A model generated the notes under the pieces. That model saw nothing but the letters and a program-made list of their open reading frames with translations, made no database searches and was not told the origin of the DNA. 64,000 nt of DNA from Peronospora farinosa. Taxonomy: Eukaryota; Oomycota; Peronosporomycetes; Peronosporales; Peronosporaceae. The position numbers were made by a program, and so were the translations under genes. The stretch is taken from the NCBI GenBank assembly GCA_947646735.1, contig CANTFK010000838.1, positions 186,001 through 250,000 on the forward strand, written 5' to 3'. Below, piece after piece: positions 55,001 through 64,000 of this stretch (within the stretch, counting starts at the first letter, position 1; each line of letters starts with the position of its first letter).

Positions 55001-55670
55001 CCGAATCTAATTCGTGTTGACTTCGCTTGGACAGTCGGTGATTGGAGGTTTTCTTTTTCTTCGCTTCGTTTGCCCGGCCATTACCACCCCGCATCTGTAT
55101 GGACTTACAAAACAGCTTCCTCCACCTGAGACGCGCCGTGTACTCGTGCTGGTCACGAAGCTGTTGTTTAAGACAGCTACTGGTGTGAAATTTGGAGACC
55201 GAGAGCCCCAATTCAAGTATGTGATGCATTGAGAAGAGCTATGTTGGCGGTACTGCTTACTAACAATGCTGCTGTTTGTCTTGCTTTCGTCTAGGGTTCT
55301 TAATCCATTTATTGAAAAGAATTCTCCAGCAATACAACAGCTCTTTGCTAACTTGGCCATGTCTCCAAGTCAAGATATTGACGAATGCTTTGCTTCTGAC
55401 AGCCGCAAGATCTATTCCCACGTATCATCATCGCAGTTGGTCGAGGATTTAGAGGTCATCAGGTCTATCTCGGAAAAGAACCTCGAAGATATTGAGAAGA
55501 AGTTAGAGGAATGTGAGTGTCAACCCGAGGTACTGGAGAGTTTCAAGACGGCCGTCCTGACCAGTTCCGACCCTCAGAAAAGCTCGCTGACAAAGAAACT
55601 TAGTGCCAACATGAAGTTCCTCAGTGGCTTTGGCAAGAAACCCAGGACAAGGAAACAGTCCGATCAGTAA
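52065..55670 (+). CDS. PH-domain RasGAP protein
   Basis: Seven exons fit: 52065-53582, 53657-53717, 53799-53932, 54001-54780, 54853-54963, 55035-55216 and 55295-55670, giving 1053 residues with consistent GT-AG phases. An N-terminal PH-like domain (about 22-138) includes WEPFFVGIYAHSLFYF and ARVEWIEQVRQAS. A long acidic, disordered linker follows (about 170-570). The RasGAP domain is at about 710-960: MLLLSPFLRVFGSRNHL, ATLFRSDDYASRLVSTYSK with the likely arginine finger in LFR, SVIGGFLFLRFVCPAI matching the FLR-x-x-CPAI signature, and VLNPFIEKNSPAIQQLF. It should switch off Ras-family GTPases at membranes. The window also encodes a RasGEF, so both sides of a Ras cycle lie within 27 kb. A coiled C-terminal segment ends basic. 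Confidence 0.9.
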
Positions 55671-55905
55671 ACAAATCGATCGGTCTGTCTTGAGACTTGA
55701 TTCCAAGACCTGGTCGACACGTCAGTCTTTTCTTCGCAGTAGCGGGACACTTGTGCAGTATTACTTCAGTGAAGTACGTATGTGTTACGAAGCGTATTTC
55801 AATCGTATCATTTTCTTTGTTTAAGGCGTTAAAGTTCAATGCAACACATTATGATCTAAAGCAATTCTTTCTGCACATGCAAACTGGGCTACCTATTGCA
55901 TGTAT

Positions 55906-58900
55906 CTACTTACGCGTCTTCACGTGCCCGTTATCGATCGGGGGGCCACCATTAGGCGCAGTTGAGTTGTCCTGCGTCACAAGATTGAAGGGAGATGCAT
56001 TCCCCGGAATAGCAGAAAAATCGTTCGTGGAATACGCTCGGCGCGTGAGCGATAGTGATGGATTCATCCCTCCATGTGCGCGTCTTTGCTCTTCCTCCTG
56101 TTGTTTGCGTGCCGCGGCCTTGCGTTCTTCCGCGGACATAATAGCCTGCAGACGGCTCGAAGAATCCTGCAGTGCACTCAACTCCGATTCCGACATGTTC
56201 CTCAGCACCGCGTTGAGCGTGTTATCGCTCATTGTGTGCGTGAGGTCTCCCTTCTTTCCAGGACCAGCACCACGAATGTCCGGATCACTGCCACTGGTAG
56301 TCAACACGTTAATGAACCGTTGCTGTTCAATGATGATGGAGCGCATCTGCTGCACCGACAAATCATCATCGCGGTCGTCATTGCTCGAGCTAGATCGAAG
56401 GATATCCTCAATCACTACACCACGACTCAAAGCGTTGTTGTAAAGCAGCCACGTCTGAATCTTTCCAGGAACATAAAACGCTGCTAGTAACATGACCAGA
56501 GTCAACGACACCAGACCCAACACGGCATCGTGCACGAAGTAAAGACTACCAACAAAGCGCGAGTTGGTGCCAACGAAAAGAAGCGCCCAGCAGCCCACAG
56601 CCGCCGCAAGATATCCCATGCTCAGCAAGCACTGCCACATGCCATCCACATAGACAAACGCGACAATGAGACTTGAGACCAGCACAAGCATCAAAACGAG
56701 CTTCAGGAAGCGAACAAGACCACTCTCGCCGTTGGAGCGAGACGAGGTCACGAAGATTGCTTCAGCACTTAGGTATACAGCAGCCATCAAACAGCAAATA
56801 GCTAACGGAAGCCATGTTGCTTGCGTCAGGATCGAGTGGTACTCATCGCTCGTTGAGGATATGGAGAGCGCGATGAACGCGAACAATCCGCCTTTCATCG
56901 TAACGCACGCCTTGGCCCATGGGCGCAGGGTTAAGAAGTAAGCATTCTCCTCTTTGAACCATGCCTCCCATGATTGATTCGGGTTGCCGCCATCGCCACG
57001 CATCCACTTGAACCACAAGCGGAAGTCTTCCATTACATCGGACCACTCGAACGACAGAGGGTTGAACCAGAAAGGTGACCAGTACCATGACACAAACACA
57101 AGCCACAGCGACCACGTCATTGCAAAGTATTGGTGGCCAATCGTGAAAATGAAGTAAACAGTAAGGCCGACGGCAATTTCAACTGCAGCGTAGAGGTGGC
57201 TGCTCGCGTAGAACCGATAAAGCTCATCGAAAGACGAGTGCTTTGTCACAAAACCACGGCCCGTCGCGCGGTATTTCGCACCACCAGCAAGAATCGTCTG
57301 ACCAAAGTAGAACCATTTCGTGCCTATGTGGAACAAAAAGTAGATCGGCCCACCAGTCACGAACAGGACGATAATCTCGTTTAATGCGGCCTTGAAACCG
57401 CGTTCAACTGAAATCGTCGCCAGCAGCGGTGCCGTTGTGAAGAAAGCAACTGAGCCCAGCATCACCTGCAAAGTGCTCAGCAGCACCGGTTCGCGGCCTC
57501 CAACACCTTCCAACGAAAGCAACGAGCGTAGTAGATTGCAGTAGACCAAGAAATAAACCGTCCAGATGACGACCGACGTCGACAAGTAGAAGCCCACGTG
57601 ATTGTAATAGAATGATAGCAGTTTGAAGAAGTCAAGGCGTTGGCTAATTCGATAAACATCACGCGACAACGACTGCTCGGCAGCCCCTTGAGCCAACTTG
57701 GCCTCGAACTTATAAATCTGCTGCATACCAACATCACGTCCCTTGCCGCACTTCGTGTACTCCGGGAAGGTCACACATCCGCCACGCATGCAGTTGTTGT
57801 AGCCGGCGAATATATCTTCACTGAGATTGATGCCTTTGTTGGCCTTGCTAATGCCACCACGCGTCATGAAGAAAAGTTTGTTGAACACGTCAGGGTGACC
57901 GTAGTGCAAACGCATACGCAACGGGCGCGCCAATGTACGCTGGCTCAACGTCACAAATGATGTCTCCTGCAGCGCCATGTAGTTGGCCAGCGAGCTCACG
58001 CTGCCTGTAAAAATATGCTCTGGAATTCCCACGATTGTATAAGGCCGGTCATCCGTACCTTTATCAAACTCTTCAAGCAAGTTTCGCATCTTCAGTCCTT
58101 CCTCAAGATACCCATCCTGATTCATATCGATCGTCTGCAGGTTCTCACCGCGCGTAAACACGATGGCTGCGTTTTGGTTCTCAGGCTTACCCTCGCCCAA
58201 GATTGGGTTGCCTGGTAGCCGTACCCGGTAGATTTCATGCACCGAACCAAGAGCGTCACCACCCCTGATGAGCACCGAAAAGTATGACTGCTCCTTTTGA
58301 TAATTCACGCGGACCTCATCAATGTACGCCACACGGAGATTTGGGAAGCGATGCAGCAAAAACTCGATGTCACTCGCCTTAGGATCATTGTTCTTCTTTT
58401 GGCGGCCATAAATTTGGCATGCAACGACGTACGTGAACTTGGTGTTAATCAAGTCTTCAAGCTTCTGTTGCGGAACTTGCTCAATCTCTGCAAGCAAACG
58501 TATGGCTGCTTCGCCATACATCATACCTTGTACCGTACGCGAGAGTGTCTGACCACGGAGTGATGCCCACATACGCAATTCAATGGCTGTGTCCGGATTC
58601 TTCCAAATATTCTTCTTGGGCTTCACGCGCTCCACAAAGTTTGCCCAGTCGCGCTTGTAAAGTGTCTGAAGAAATAGCAGCGTGTGTACATCGAGACCAT
58701 CTTGTTTGCTTTCAAGATCCTTTCTGGAATACAAAACATCTTCAGCATAGAACGGGGTCATGACACTCCATGACTTCATCTCTTCGAGCAATGGGGCCAG
58801 TGGCATATCCATAAACAGCGAATTCACAAAGAACAGCAAACGGCGACGCGCATCAAATGACTGGGGTTCAGCGTCGATCTTTTGCAAGGTGAGGAGTCCG

Positions 58901-61900
58901 TGCAGGTGCGACAGCACCACATCTGCGTGAGTTTCAAATACAGTAAGTGTAATTTGCTCGCCCGTGTAATTGTCGTCCCACATGAAACCACGTTCTTGCG
59001 TCAGAATCCATGTAAGACGGTCTGAAATGCCCTTGCTATCAGCATACACCGGGTCTTGTTCGTTGACATGAGCCAGAATCTCCTTCCCTAGGTTCAGGAA
59101 TGTACGTACACGCTCACGAATTTGCATAATGTGAGCACTCGGAATAGAGTGCGCAGGCTTGCCGTTGGTGACAGCTGGCTTGTGTGTCTGCTGTTGCATG
59201 CGTGCAATGCGAGCAACGCCAGAACCACGACTACGACGAGGAGGTTCGAGGCCCAGGGACGACAGGCCTGTAGTGCTTGCAGATTTTGTAAGCCCGGATG
59301 ATGCTGGGCGGTACGAACTCGACTGCTGCGGAAACTCGTATGACAAGTAATCGGAAGGGTCTTTCCGCACTGGAATAACATTAGCGTTGTTCTTCCACGT
59401 ACGGGCATTTGACTTCAGTAGAGACACTAAGCCTGCTAAAGCGCGACCACATGAAGCCACTTTTTGCAGATTCAGTGCACGGAATACACCACGTGTTGCC
59501 CAGGAATTGAGCACACTCGTGATATACTTCACATCATTGGCGTGACATGGGCCAAGTAAATTGATAAGTACCCAGTTAGTCAGTTCCCAGATTTCTTCTA
59601 ACGACTCTTCCACCATCGGGCATTCGCTGAGAATTTCCAGCAACTTGTCTTGCAGCACACGCTCCGATACATTACTGTCATTAGACGAGTACACGTCAAG
59701 AATAGTAGACGTGAAGGTTTCGAAACAACCAGCCAACTGGAACTGCGGCAGGTAGATCTCTCGCTGATACCCATCAAGACGGTGGAAGTGAAGCAGCGCC
59801 TTCTCCTTGTTTGAAATTAAATCGTCTGCACGCATACTATCAATGATCGTGTCCCACACGACAGAAAACGAGAACCACTTGCGCCGACGCGCCGCTTGCC
59901 GCTCCAGAGTCGTCTGTTTGCGGCGCGAAAAAGATAGCAGAGGGGTCTCGTCATCATGCGGAGAAGTGCGTCGCTGAGACAAAATTTGGGATGTCGGATC
60001 CGCGCCTCCCGCAACGCGATCGAGCACCTCATGACCGACGGCTGTAGAACCATACGACATTGCGGTGCTTTCAGAAATTTGAAGCCCAGTCTGCGAGTTG
60101 CAGGAAATTACCTTGGCGTTGAACGCATCCACCGCACGGCTGAACGCTGAACGGACGCGGCTGAAGTTGCGGATCTCTCCTATATGTGACGAGAAACCCA
60201 CAAAGGTGCCCGCGAAGGCCATCCAGATCGAATTCCAAATCGTGATATCCACGCAGAAGACCAAGAAGAACGGTATCCAGTTTATGAAGATGAGTACCAT
60301 TGTTGTGATCATGCTCACTTTGTTCTCCATGTGATCGGCGTAGAGCAAGAAACTTGGCACCACTAGCGGATAAATCTCAAACTTGTAGCTGAAGTACAAC
60401 TTCCAAGACAGCAGTGATACCCAGAAAAGCTGGTATCCCACACTCATAGATGCCGGGTCCAAAACGTTATCACCAACGTACAAGCGGTCCATGGGGCTTA
60501 CAATGTCACGAATGAATGCGACGGGGACGAACTTTGTGTGCCGCGTCCAATTCGTAAGACCTGGCATGACCTGCATGATACAGTTGAGCAAACCTGGAGC
60601 ATGCAAAAGCACCACAACCACATAGTATGACTGCCACCATGGACCGCCGTAAACCCAAGCGTACCAGTACAGCATCGAAGACACCACCACAAGCGCCAGA
60701 TGCAGAAGCAACTTCACGACACTAAGCGCTGACGAAAATGTATTTTGGTGCACATGATACACCGCAAAAATATCGAGGCCATCACGAAGAAGGTCCAGCA
60801 TAAAGGGTGTAATCAAAGTACTCGAGACAATCTTGCAAGCGTCCGTGAAGCTCATTTCTTGCTCATTTGCAAACGCAAGCACTACCAAGAAGTGGAACGA
60901 TATCACGTGGAAGTTGAAGATACGGTTGAACGCGCGCAATGGAATCAGCCACGTTCGCTTCTCCACAAATGTCTTTGCAGACTCCGTAAATCCCTCAGCG
61001 ATGCTTTTGCGCTTGTTAAGATAGGTCGTGCTCTTTGCACGATTATTGAGCCCCTGCTGGCCGCTGAAACCACTCAGACCCTCGCGTTTCTGTTTCTGCT
61101 GCTGGAAAATCCTGGCGGGGCTTGGCGATGTCATGTCGATAACCTCCTCGTGCTTGTAGTCATACTTCAGGCACTCCTTCGACCAAAATAATTCGTTGAA
61201 GTCATCGTAGTTGTGTCGATCCTCGTGGTCGTAGTTGGACGTCATTTCGGACTTCAGCAAACCATACACAGGCGTCACCACCGTGTCCAAAAAGTGTCCG
61301 GCTTCACGCTCAGAGTGACGGACCGACGGGAACTCCTCCTTCATTTTGTGAAACAGGAAGCACAAATACTCTGGCGAGTGACGCAAATTGCTCGCCTCAC
61401 CCCAAATAAAGAAAAACAAGCACAAGTCCACCGAAATCTCGTCCACACTTGTGAGACCACCTTGAGGGGACCGTTGCTCATTCCAGTGAAGAGGCTGAAT
61501 CATAAGTTTTGAGCACCACTTATCGTAGTTGGAAAATACAAAACCATGCAGCTTCCGATATGGGTTTCCACTATTACGGGTATTATTCGTAAGAAGTACC
61601 ACGATGTGCTCCGTCTGGTTACGGAAGTTATCCAACTGGAAACCAAATGAGCGTTGCACGTTCACAGCTATGCGGAAGATGGTACTGAACTGCTGCATGT
61701 TGCGCGGTAATTTCGACGGAGAAAAGAAGTTCACCACGTTCTTCTCCACCCCGGACACATCGTCACCATTAGGCCTCCAAGATCGAGCATCTGAGCTCGC
61801 AGACACTGGTGGAAATTTAGCCTTGCGCGCTTTGATCGTGTTGTTGCGCAGCAGCACACCACGCATACAATAGTATGCATAGGCTGTGGCAACTGCACTA

Positions 61901-63870
61901 AGGATGAGAAGCAAGCCATACATCGTGAGACAATGCTCGGTGCAGAAGCCGACGTGGTCGCGTTTTTCTCCGTTAAAGACAAAGCCAGCGAGTCCCCACG
62001 CATTCTCAGCAATATCACCTTCGCTCACCCACAGTGACACCGACAATACAAATGCCAAACTGCCAAGCCATGAAGTCGACAAGACCACAATGTGCTTGGT
62101 ATCAATCCGCGGCGAGATGCCTAGCGCAATCCCGATACAAACCAGCACTGCAGTTATCACACGCGAAGACAGTAACGGCACGAATTGGCTAATCATGACA
62201 CCTCCATACAGACCAAGCATCGCGCCCAGGGAAATTGGGTATACCAAACAGCATAGACTACCAAGCACTAATCCGCACAGACAGGCAACCGCGGTTTGGA
62301 CCCACAAAATATCATTGGGGGTGCTGGTACTAAGAGCTCCATAAAACGAGGCAGTGAGCCACAATGAGCTAGCGTAAGCCGACATCATTTTCGGATGAGA
62401 CGAGCCGCGGAATGCCATGAAGAGACCCAGAAACGCATTAATTACCGCGAACAGTTGCAGAAGGCCGATGTCCACGCGCAGCGAAACATACCACGGGAGA
62501 CCGTAATTCACTGGGTTATTATAGATCCATTCCGTCGTCGGATATGCCTGCGGATTGCATCCTACCGACGTGTACCGGTTTGGGTTGCCCTGGTAGACAC
62601 GCACATAGTCGATCGTAAAGTTTGAGGGCCACAGTGAGTCGCAAATCTGACCAGAGCACGGTGGAGAGAACTTCTCAGAAACGGCCGTACTCAGAATGAT
62701 ATAACTGGGCTCCACCGGGATCTGGCGGGGAGGGACATCTTCCACCCACTTGTTCAGTGCGGAGCCAGGAATCTCAAACAAGAAAGAGTTGTCCATCCAC
62801 CAACGAATGTATCCATCTGGACCAGGTGACCAATCGAGGCGGTACATGTGATACGAGTTGAATGCATTGGATTCAAGTTGCGTCAGAGCAGAAATGGAGT
62901 CAAGACCCATCTCACCGTAGTAGTCGCTGTTAATGCGAGTGAACTCGCCGAACTTGAGGCCTTGGTACCATTGATTAGGGCCCGGTAGGTTCATAGATCC
63001 GGGACGCATATCATCTAGCAGGCTCGGACGGATCTGCAAGGACGTCGAGATGAATGCCGGCTCATCCTTAGCACGAATTTGGGCTTCAATCACATCAATT
63101 TCCGTGGCACCACGACCTTGAAAGGGATTCAACCCGTACCTCTCTGGGTACGAGTTCTTATCGTGCTTGTTTGTGAGGTTACCGCATGCATTGATCTTTT
63201 GCTTGACCTTTTCAATCTTTTCAATGTACGGAGCACAAACGTCAAAGCTCCAGGGCCACGTATCATCTTGTGAGCCCAGGAAAGCAGCACGGCCAATGTT
63301 CCCCATGATCCAGATAGCTGGCCAAGTCCCAGGGACGCCCCATTTGCCAGGTAAGATGGCTCGTACTTCAATATAACCACCAGTGTAACAAAACTTGTTC
63401 CACGTCTGTGCACTGCCACTGACGTACTTGGTGCCACGGTAGCGATGTTTGGGCTTGGAAGTGGTAATAATGAGATTGCCCTTATCAATTTGCACGGCTT
63501 GGGGCAAGAAATAGTGCTGCCCCATGTTACTCGTATCACGGACGTTCACAGCTGTCCATTTCGAGTCAAAACCCGCTTCAAACGTGCGTTTGGAATTGTT
63601 AAATTCGTCCGAGAAGATGAGCGTGTAATTATTATTTAGCGCAGGATCGCCACCAAAGTTGTACGTTCCAGTGGGCACTGACGCAGTGTAAAATTTCGCC
63701 TCCGTGTCTGGGTCAATCCATTTCTTTTGAAAAGCCGTAAGGTTTTGCCGCGCACGCTCCAGGGCGTCTGAGATGGGCTTGAAAGCTTTGCAGCTCGATA
63801 GTGCCATGAGCAACAGCAGCAGTATCGACATTACACAGGTCCTTCGAGCGTGTGCCATCGTGGACGCCAC
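55906..63870 (-). CDS. GH16 (SKN1/KRE6-like)-GT48 1,3-beta-glucan synthase fusion
   Basis: A 2654-residue protein in one uninterrupted exon of 7965 bases. A signal sequence (about 5-30) precedes a GH16 domain of SKN1/KRE6 type at about 60-440 (IFSDEFNN; GYIEVRAILPGKWGVPGTWPA; catalytic-type ATEIDVIEA near 254-262, keeping the E-x-D-x-x-E pattern; DYVRVYQGN). A cluster of membrane helices follows, then FKS1-type N-terminal parts (LCLFFFIWGEASNLRHSPEY), more helices and the GT48 catalytic domain at about 1600-2130: TLSRTVQGMMYGEAAIRLL, NLQTIDMNQDGYLEEGLKM, HIFTGSVSSLANYMALQE, HYGHPDVFNKLFFMTRGG and KGRDVGMQQIYKFEAKLAQG. About six C-terminal helices and a cytosolic Ser/Gln-rich tail end it. It makes cell-wall 1,3-beta-glucan from UDP-glucose at the plasma membrane. 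Confidence 0.95.
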   Translation of the reverse strand: MASTMAHARRTCVMSILLLLLMALSSCKAFKPISDALERARQNLTAFQKKWIDPDTEAKFYTASVPTGTYNFGGDPALNNNYTLIFSDEFNNSKRTFEAGFDSKWTAVNVRDTSNMGQHYFLPQAVQIDKGNLIITTSKPKHRYRGTKYVSGSAQTWNKFCYTGGYIEVRAILPGKWGVPGTWPAIWIMGNIGRAAFLGSQDDTWPWSFDVCAPYIEKIEKVKQKINACGNLTNKHDKNSYPERYGLNPFQGRGATEIDVIEAQIRAKDEPAFISTSLQIRPSLLDDMRPGSMNLPGPNQWYQGLKFGEFTRINSDYYGEMGLDSISALTQLESNAFNSYHMYRLDWSPGPDGYIRWWMDNSFLFEIPGSALNKWVEDVPPRQIPVEPSYIILSTAVSEKFSPPCSGQICDSLWPSNFTIDYVRVYQGNPNRYTSVGCNPQAYPTTEWIYNNPVNYGLPWYVSLRVDIGLLQLFAVINAFLGLFMAFRGSSHPKMMSAYASSLWLTASFYGALSTSTPNDILWVQTAVACLCGLVLGSLCCLVYPISLGAMLGLYGGVMISQFVPLLSSRVITAVLVCIGIALGISPRIDTKHIVVLSTSWLGSLAFVLSVSLWVSEGDIAENAWGLAGFVFNGEKRDHVGFCTEHCLTMYGLLLILSAVATAYAYYCMRGVLLRNNTIKARKAKFPPVSASSDARSWRPNGDDVSGVEKNVVNFFSPSKLPRNMQQFSTIFRIAVNVQRSFGFQLDNFRNQTEHIVVLLTNNTRNSGNPYRKLHGFVFSNYDKWCSKLMIQPLHWNEQRSPQGGLTSVDEISVDLCLFFFIWGEASNLRHSPEYLCFLFHKMKEEFPSVRHSEREAGHFLDTVVTPVYGLLKSEMTSNYDHEDRHNYDDFNELFWSKECLKYDYKHEEVIDMTSPSPARIFQQQKQKREGLSGFSGQQGLNNRAKSTTYLNKRKSIAEGFTESAKTFVEKRTWLIPLRAFNRIFNFHVISFHFLVVLAFANEQEMSFTDACKIVSSTLITPFMLDLLRDGLDIFAVYHVHQNTFSSALSVVKLLLHLALVVVSSMLYWYAWVYGGPWWQSYYVVVVLLHAPGLLNCIMQVMPGLTNWTRHTKFVPVAFIRDIVSPMDRLYVGDNVLDPASMSVGYQLFWVSLLSWKLYFSYKFEIYPLVVPSFLLYADHMENKVSMITTMVLIFINWIPFFLVFCVDITIWNSIWMAFAGTFVGFSSHIGEIRNFSRVRSAFSRAVDAFNAKVISCNSQTGLQISESTAMSYGSTAVGHEVLDRVAGGADPTSQILSQRRTSPHDDETPLLSFSRRKQTTLERQAARRRKWFSFSVVWDTIIDSMRADDLISNKEKALLHFHRLDGYQREIYLPQFQLAGCFETFTSTILDVYSSNDSNVSERVLQDKLLEILSECPMVEESLEEIWELTNWVLINLLGPCHANDVKYITSVLNSWATRGVFRALNLQKVASCGRALAGLVSLLKSNARTWKNNANVIPVRKDPSDYLSYEFPQQSSSYRPASSGLTKSASTTGLSSLGLEPPRRSRGSGVARIARMQQQTHKPAVTNGKPAHSIPSAHIMQIRERVRTFLNLGKEILAHVNEQDPVYADSKGISDRLTWILTQERGFMWDDNYTGEQITLTVFETHADVVLSHLHGLLTLQKIDAEPQSFDARRRLLFFVNSLFMDMPLAPLLEEMKSWSVMTPFYAEDVLYSRKDLESKQDGLDVHTLLFLQTLYKRDWANFVERVKPKKNIWKNPDTAIELRMWASLRGQTLSRTVQGMMYGEAAIRLLAEIEQVPQQKLEDLINTKFTYVVACQIYGRQKKNNDPKASDIEFLLHRFPNLRVAYIDEVRVNYQKEQSYFSVLIRGGDALGSVHEIYRVRLPGNPILGEGKPENQNAAIVFTRGENLQTIDMNQDGYLEEGLKMRNLLEEFDKGTDDRPYTIVGIPEHIFTGSVSSLANYMALQETSFVTLSQRTLARPLRMRLHYGHPDVFNKLFFMTRGGISKANKGINLSEDIFAGYNNCMRGGCVTFPEYTKCGKGRDVGMQQIYKFEAKLAQGAAEQSLSRDVYRISQRLDFFKLLSFYYNHVGFYLSTSVVIWTVYFLVYCNLLRSLLSLEGVGGREPVLLSTLQVMLGSVAFFTTAPLLATISVERGFKAALNEIIVLFVTGGPIYFLFHIGTKWFYFGQTILAGGAKYRATGRGFVTKHSSFDELYRFYASSHLYAAVEIAVGLTVYFIFTIGHQYFAMTWSLWLVFVSWYWSPFWFNPLSFEWSDVMEDFRLWFKWMRGDGGNPNQSWEAWFKEENAYFLTLRPWAKACVTMKGGLFAFIALSISSTSDEYHSILTQATWLPLAICCLMAAVYLSAEAIFVTSSRSNGESGLVRFLKLVLMLVLVSSLIVAFVYVDGMWQCLLSMGYLAAAVGCWALLFVGTNSRFVGSLYFVHDAVLGLVSLTLVMLLAAFYVPGKIQTWLLYNNALSRGVVIEDILRSSSSNDDRDDDLSVQQMRSIIIEQQRFINVLTTSGSDPDIRGAGPGKKGDLTHTMSDNTLNAVLRNMSESELSALQDSSSRLQAIMSAEERKAAARKQQEEEQRRAHGGMNPSLSLTRRAYSTNDFSAIPGNASPFNLVTQDNSTAPNGGPPIDNGHVKTRK

Positions 63871-64000
63871 ACAGCACTTTTAGCTTCTTCGGACTCGTTT
63901 ACTCTTGAGGTGGCCTGCAAAATGCGGAATGAATTGGTTGGTTGATCTTGGATCTACCGCATCCGTCGTCTGATTTTTCATAGTGGATCCGGGTATGGGT
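63871..64000 (-). promoter_or_regulatory. Upstream region of the glucan synthase gene (partial)
   Basis: The last 130 bases of the window hold the 5' UTR or proximal promoter of the glucan synthase gene. No specific site is recognised. Confidence 0.3.

Noticed and set aside
55697..56443. 248-codon plus-strand frame
   Set aside because: Antisense to the C-terminal tail of the glucan synthase; no domain of its own.

Overview
The window reads as nuclear DNA of an oomycete (Peronosporales, Phytophthora or downy-mildew type). Evidence: compact multi-exon genes with roughly 45-90 bp introns, stramenopile/oomycete-style domain fusions (GH16 fused to a GT48 1,3-beta-glucan synthase; ankyrin repeats fused to a prolyl-4-hydroxylase; PH-VPS9-ankyrin fused to RasGEF), and degraded copia and gypsy elements. 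The species is not determined. All assignments come from reading motifs and splice sites; no database search was run.

Bases 1-19.2 kb are a repeat compartment without a convincing host gene. From left to right it holds: a non-autonomous LTR element with very long, minisatellite-bearing direct repeats (1-4496); a broken copia gag on the minus strand that this element appears to have landed in (about 4500-5080); an almost complete but dead copia element on the minus strand (6420-10857) with recognisable LTRs, polypurine tract and near-matching target duplication; and a decayed gypsy element on the plus strand (about 11.5-17.6 kb) that carries an inverted integrase fragment. Then 1.6 kb of AT-rich sequence with a hairpin follows.

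From 19.2 kb to the end the window is gene-dense. Order: HSF-type DNA-binding protein (-), PUM3/Puf6-like ribosome-biogenesis protein (-), RCC1-repeat protein (+), two coiled-coil proteins (+), DUF4602/C1orf131-like small nucleolar protein (+), a PH-VPS9-PDZ-ankyrin-RasGEF protein in nine exons (-), mitochondrial-type prolyl-tRNA synthetase (+), a catalytically dead INTS11-like beta-CASP protein (+), DDX11/CHL1 iron-sulfur DNA helicase (-), ankyrin-prolyl-4-hydroxylase (-), APC/C subunit CDC27 (-), an FoP-duplication mRNA-export-adaptor-like protein (+), a MORN-repeat protein (+), an HABP4/SERBP1-like RNA-binding protein with an apparent frameshift (-), a PH-RasGAP protein (+), and a 2654-residue GH16-GT48 glucan synthase in one exon (-).

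The genes do not form one pathway, but three themes stand out. Small-GTPase control: one gene joins a Rab5-type VPS9 exchange domain to a Ras-type exchange domain, and a RasGAP lies about 18 kb away. Cell-wall synthesis: a glucan hydrolase/transglycosidase-like domain is fused to the glucan synthase. RNA and chromosome biology: PUM3-like, DUF4602, INTS11-like, FoP, HABP4, DDX11, CDC27. The best candidate for something undescribed is the nine-exon VPS9-RasGEF fusion.
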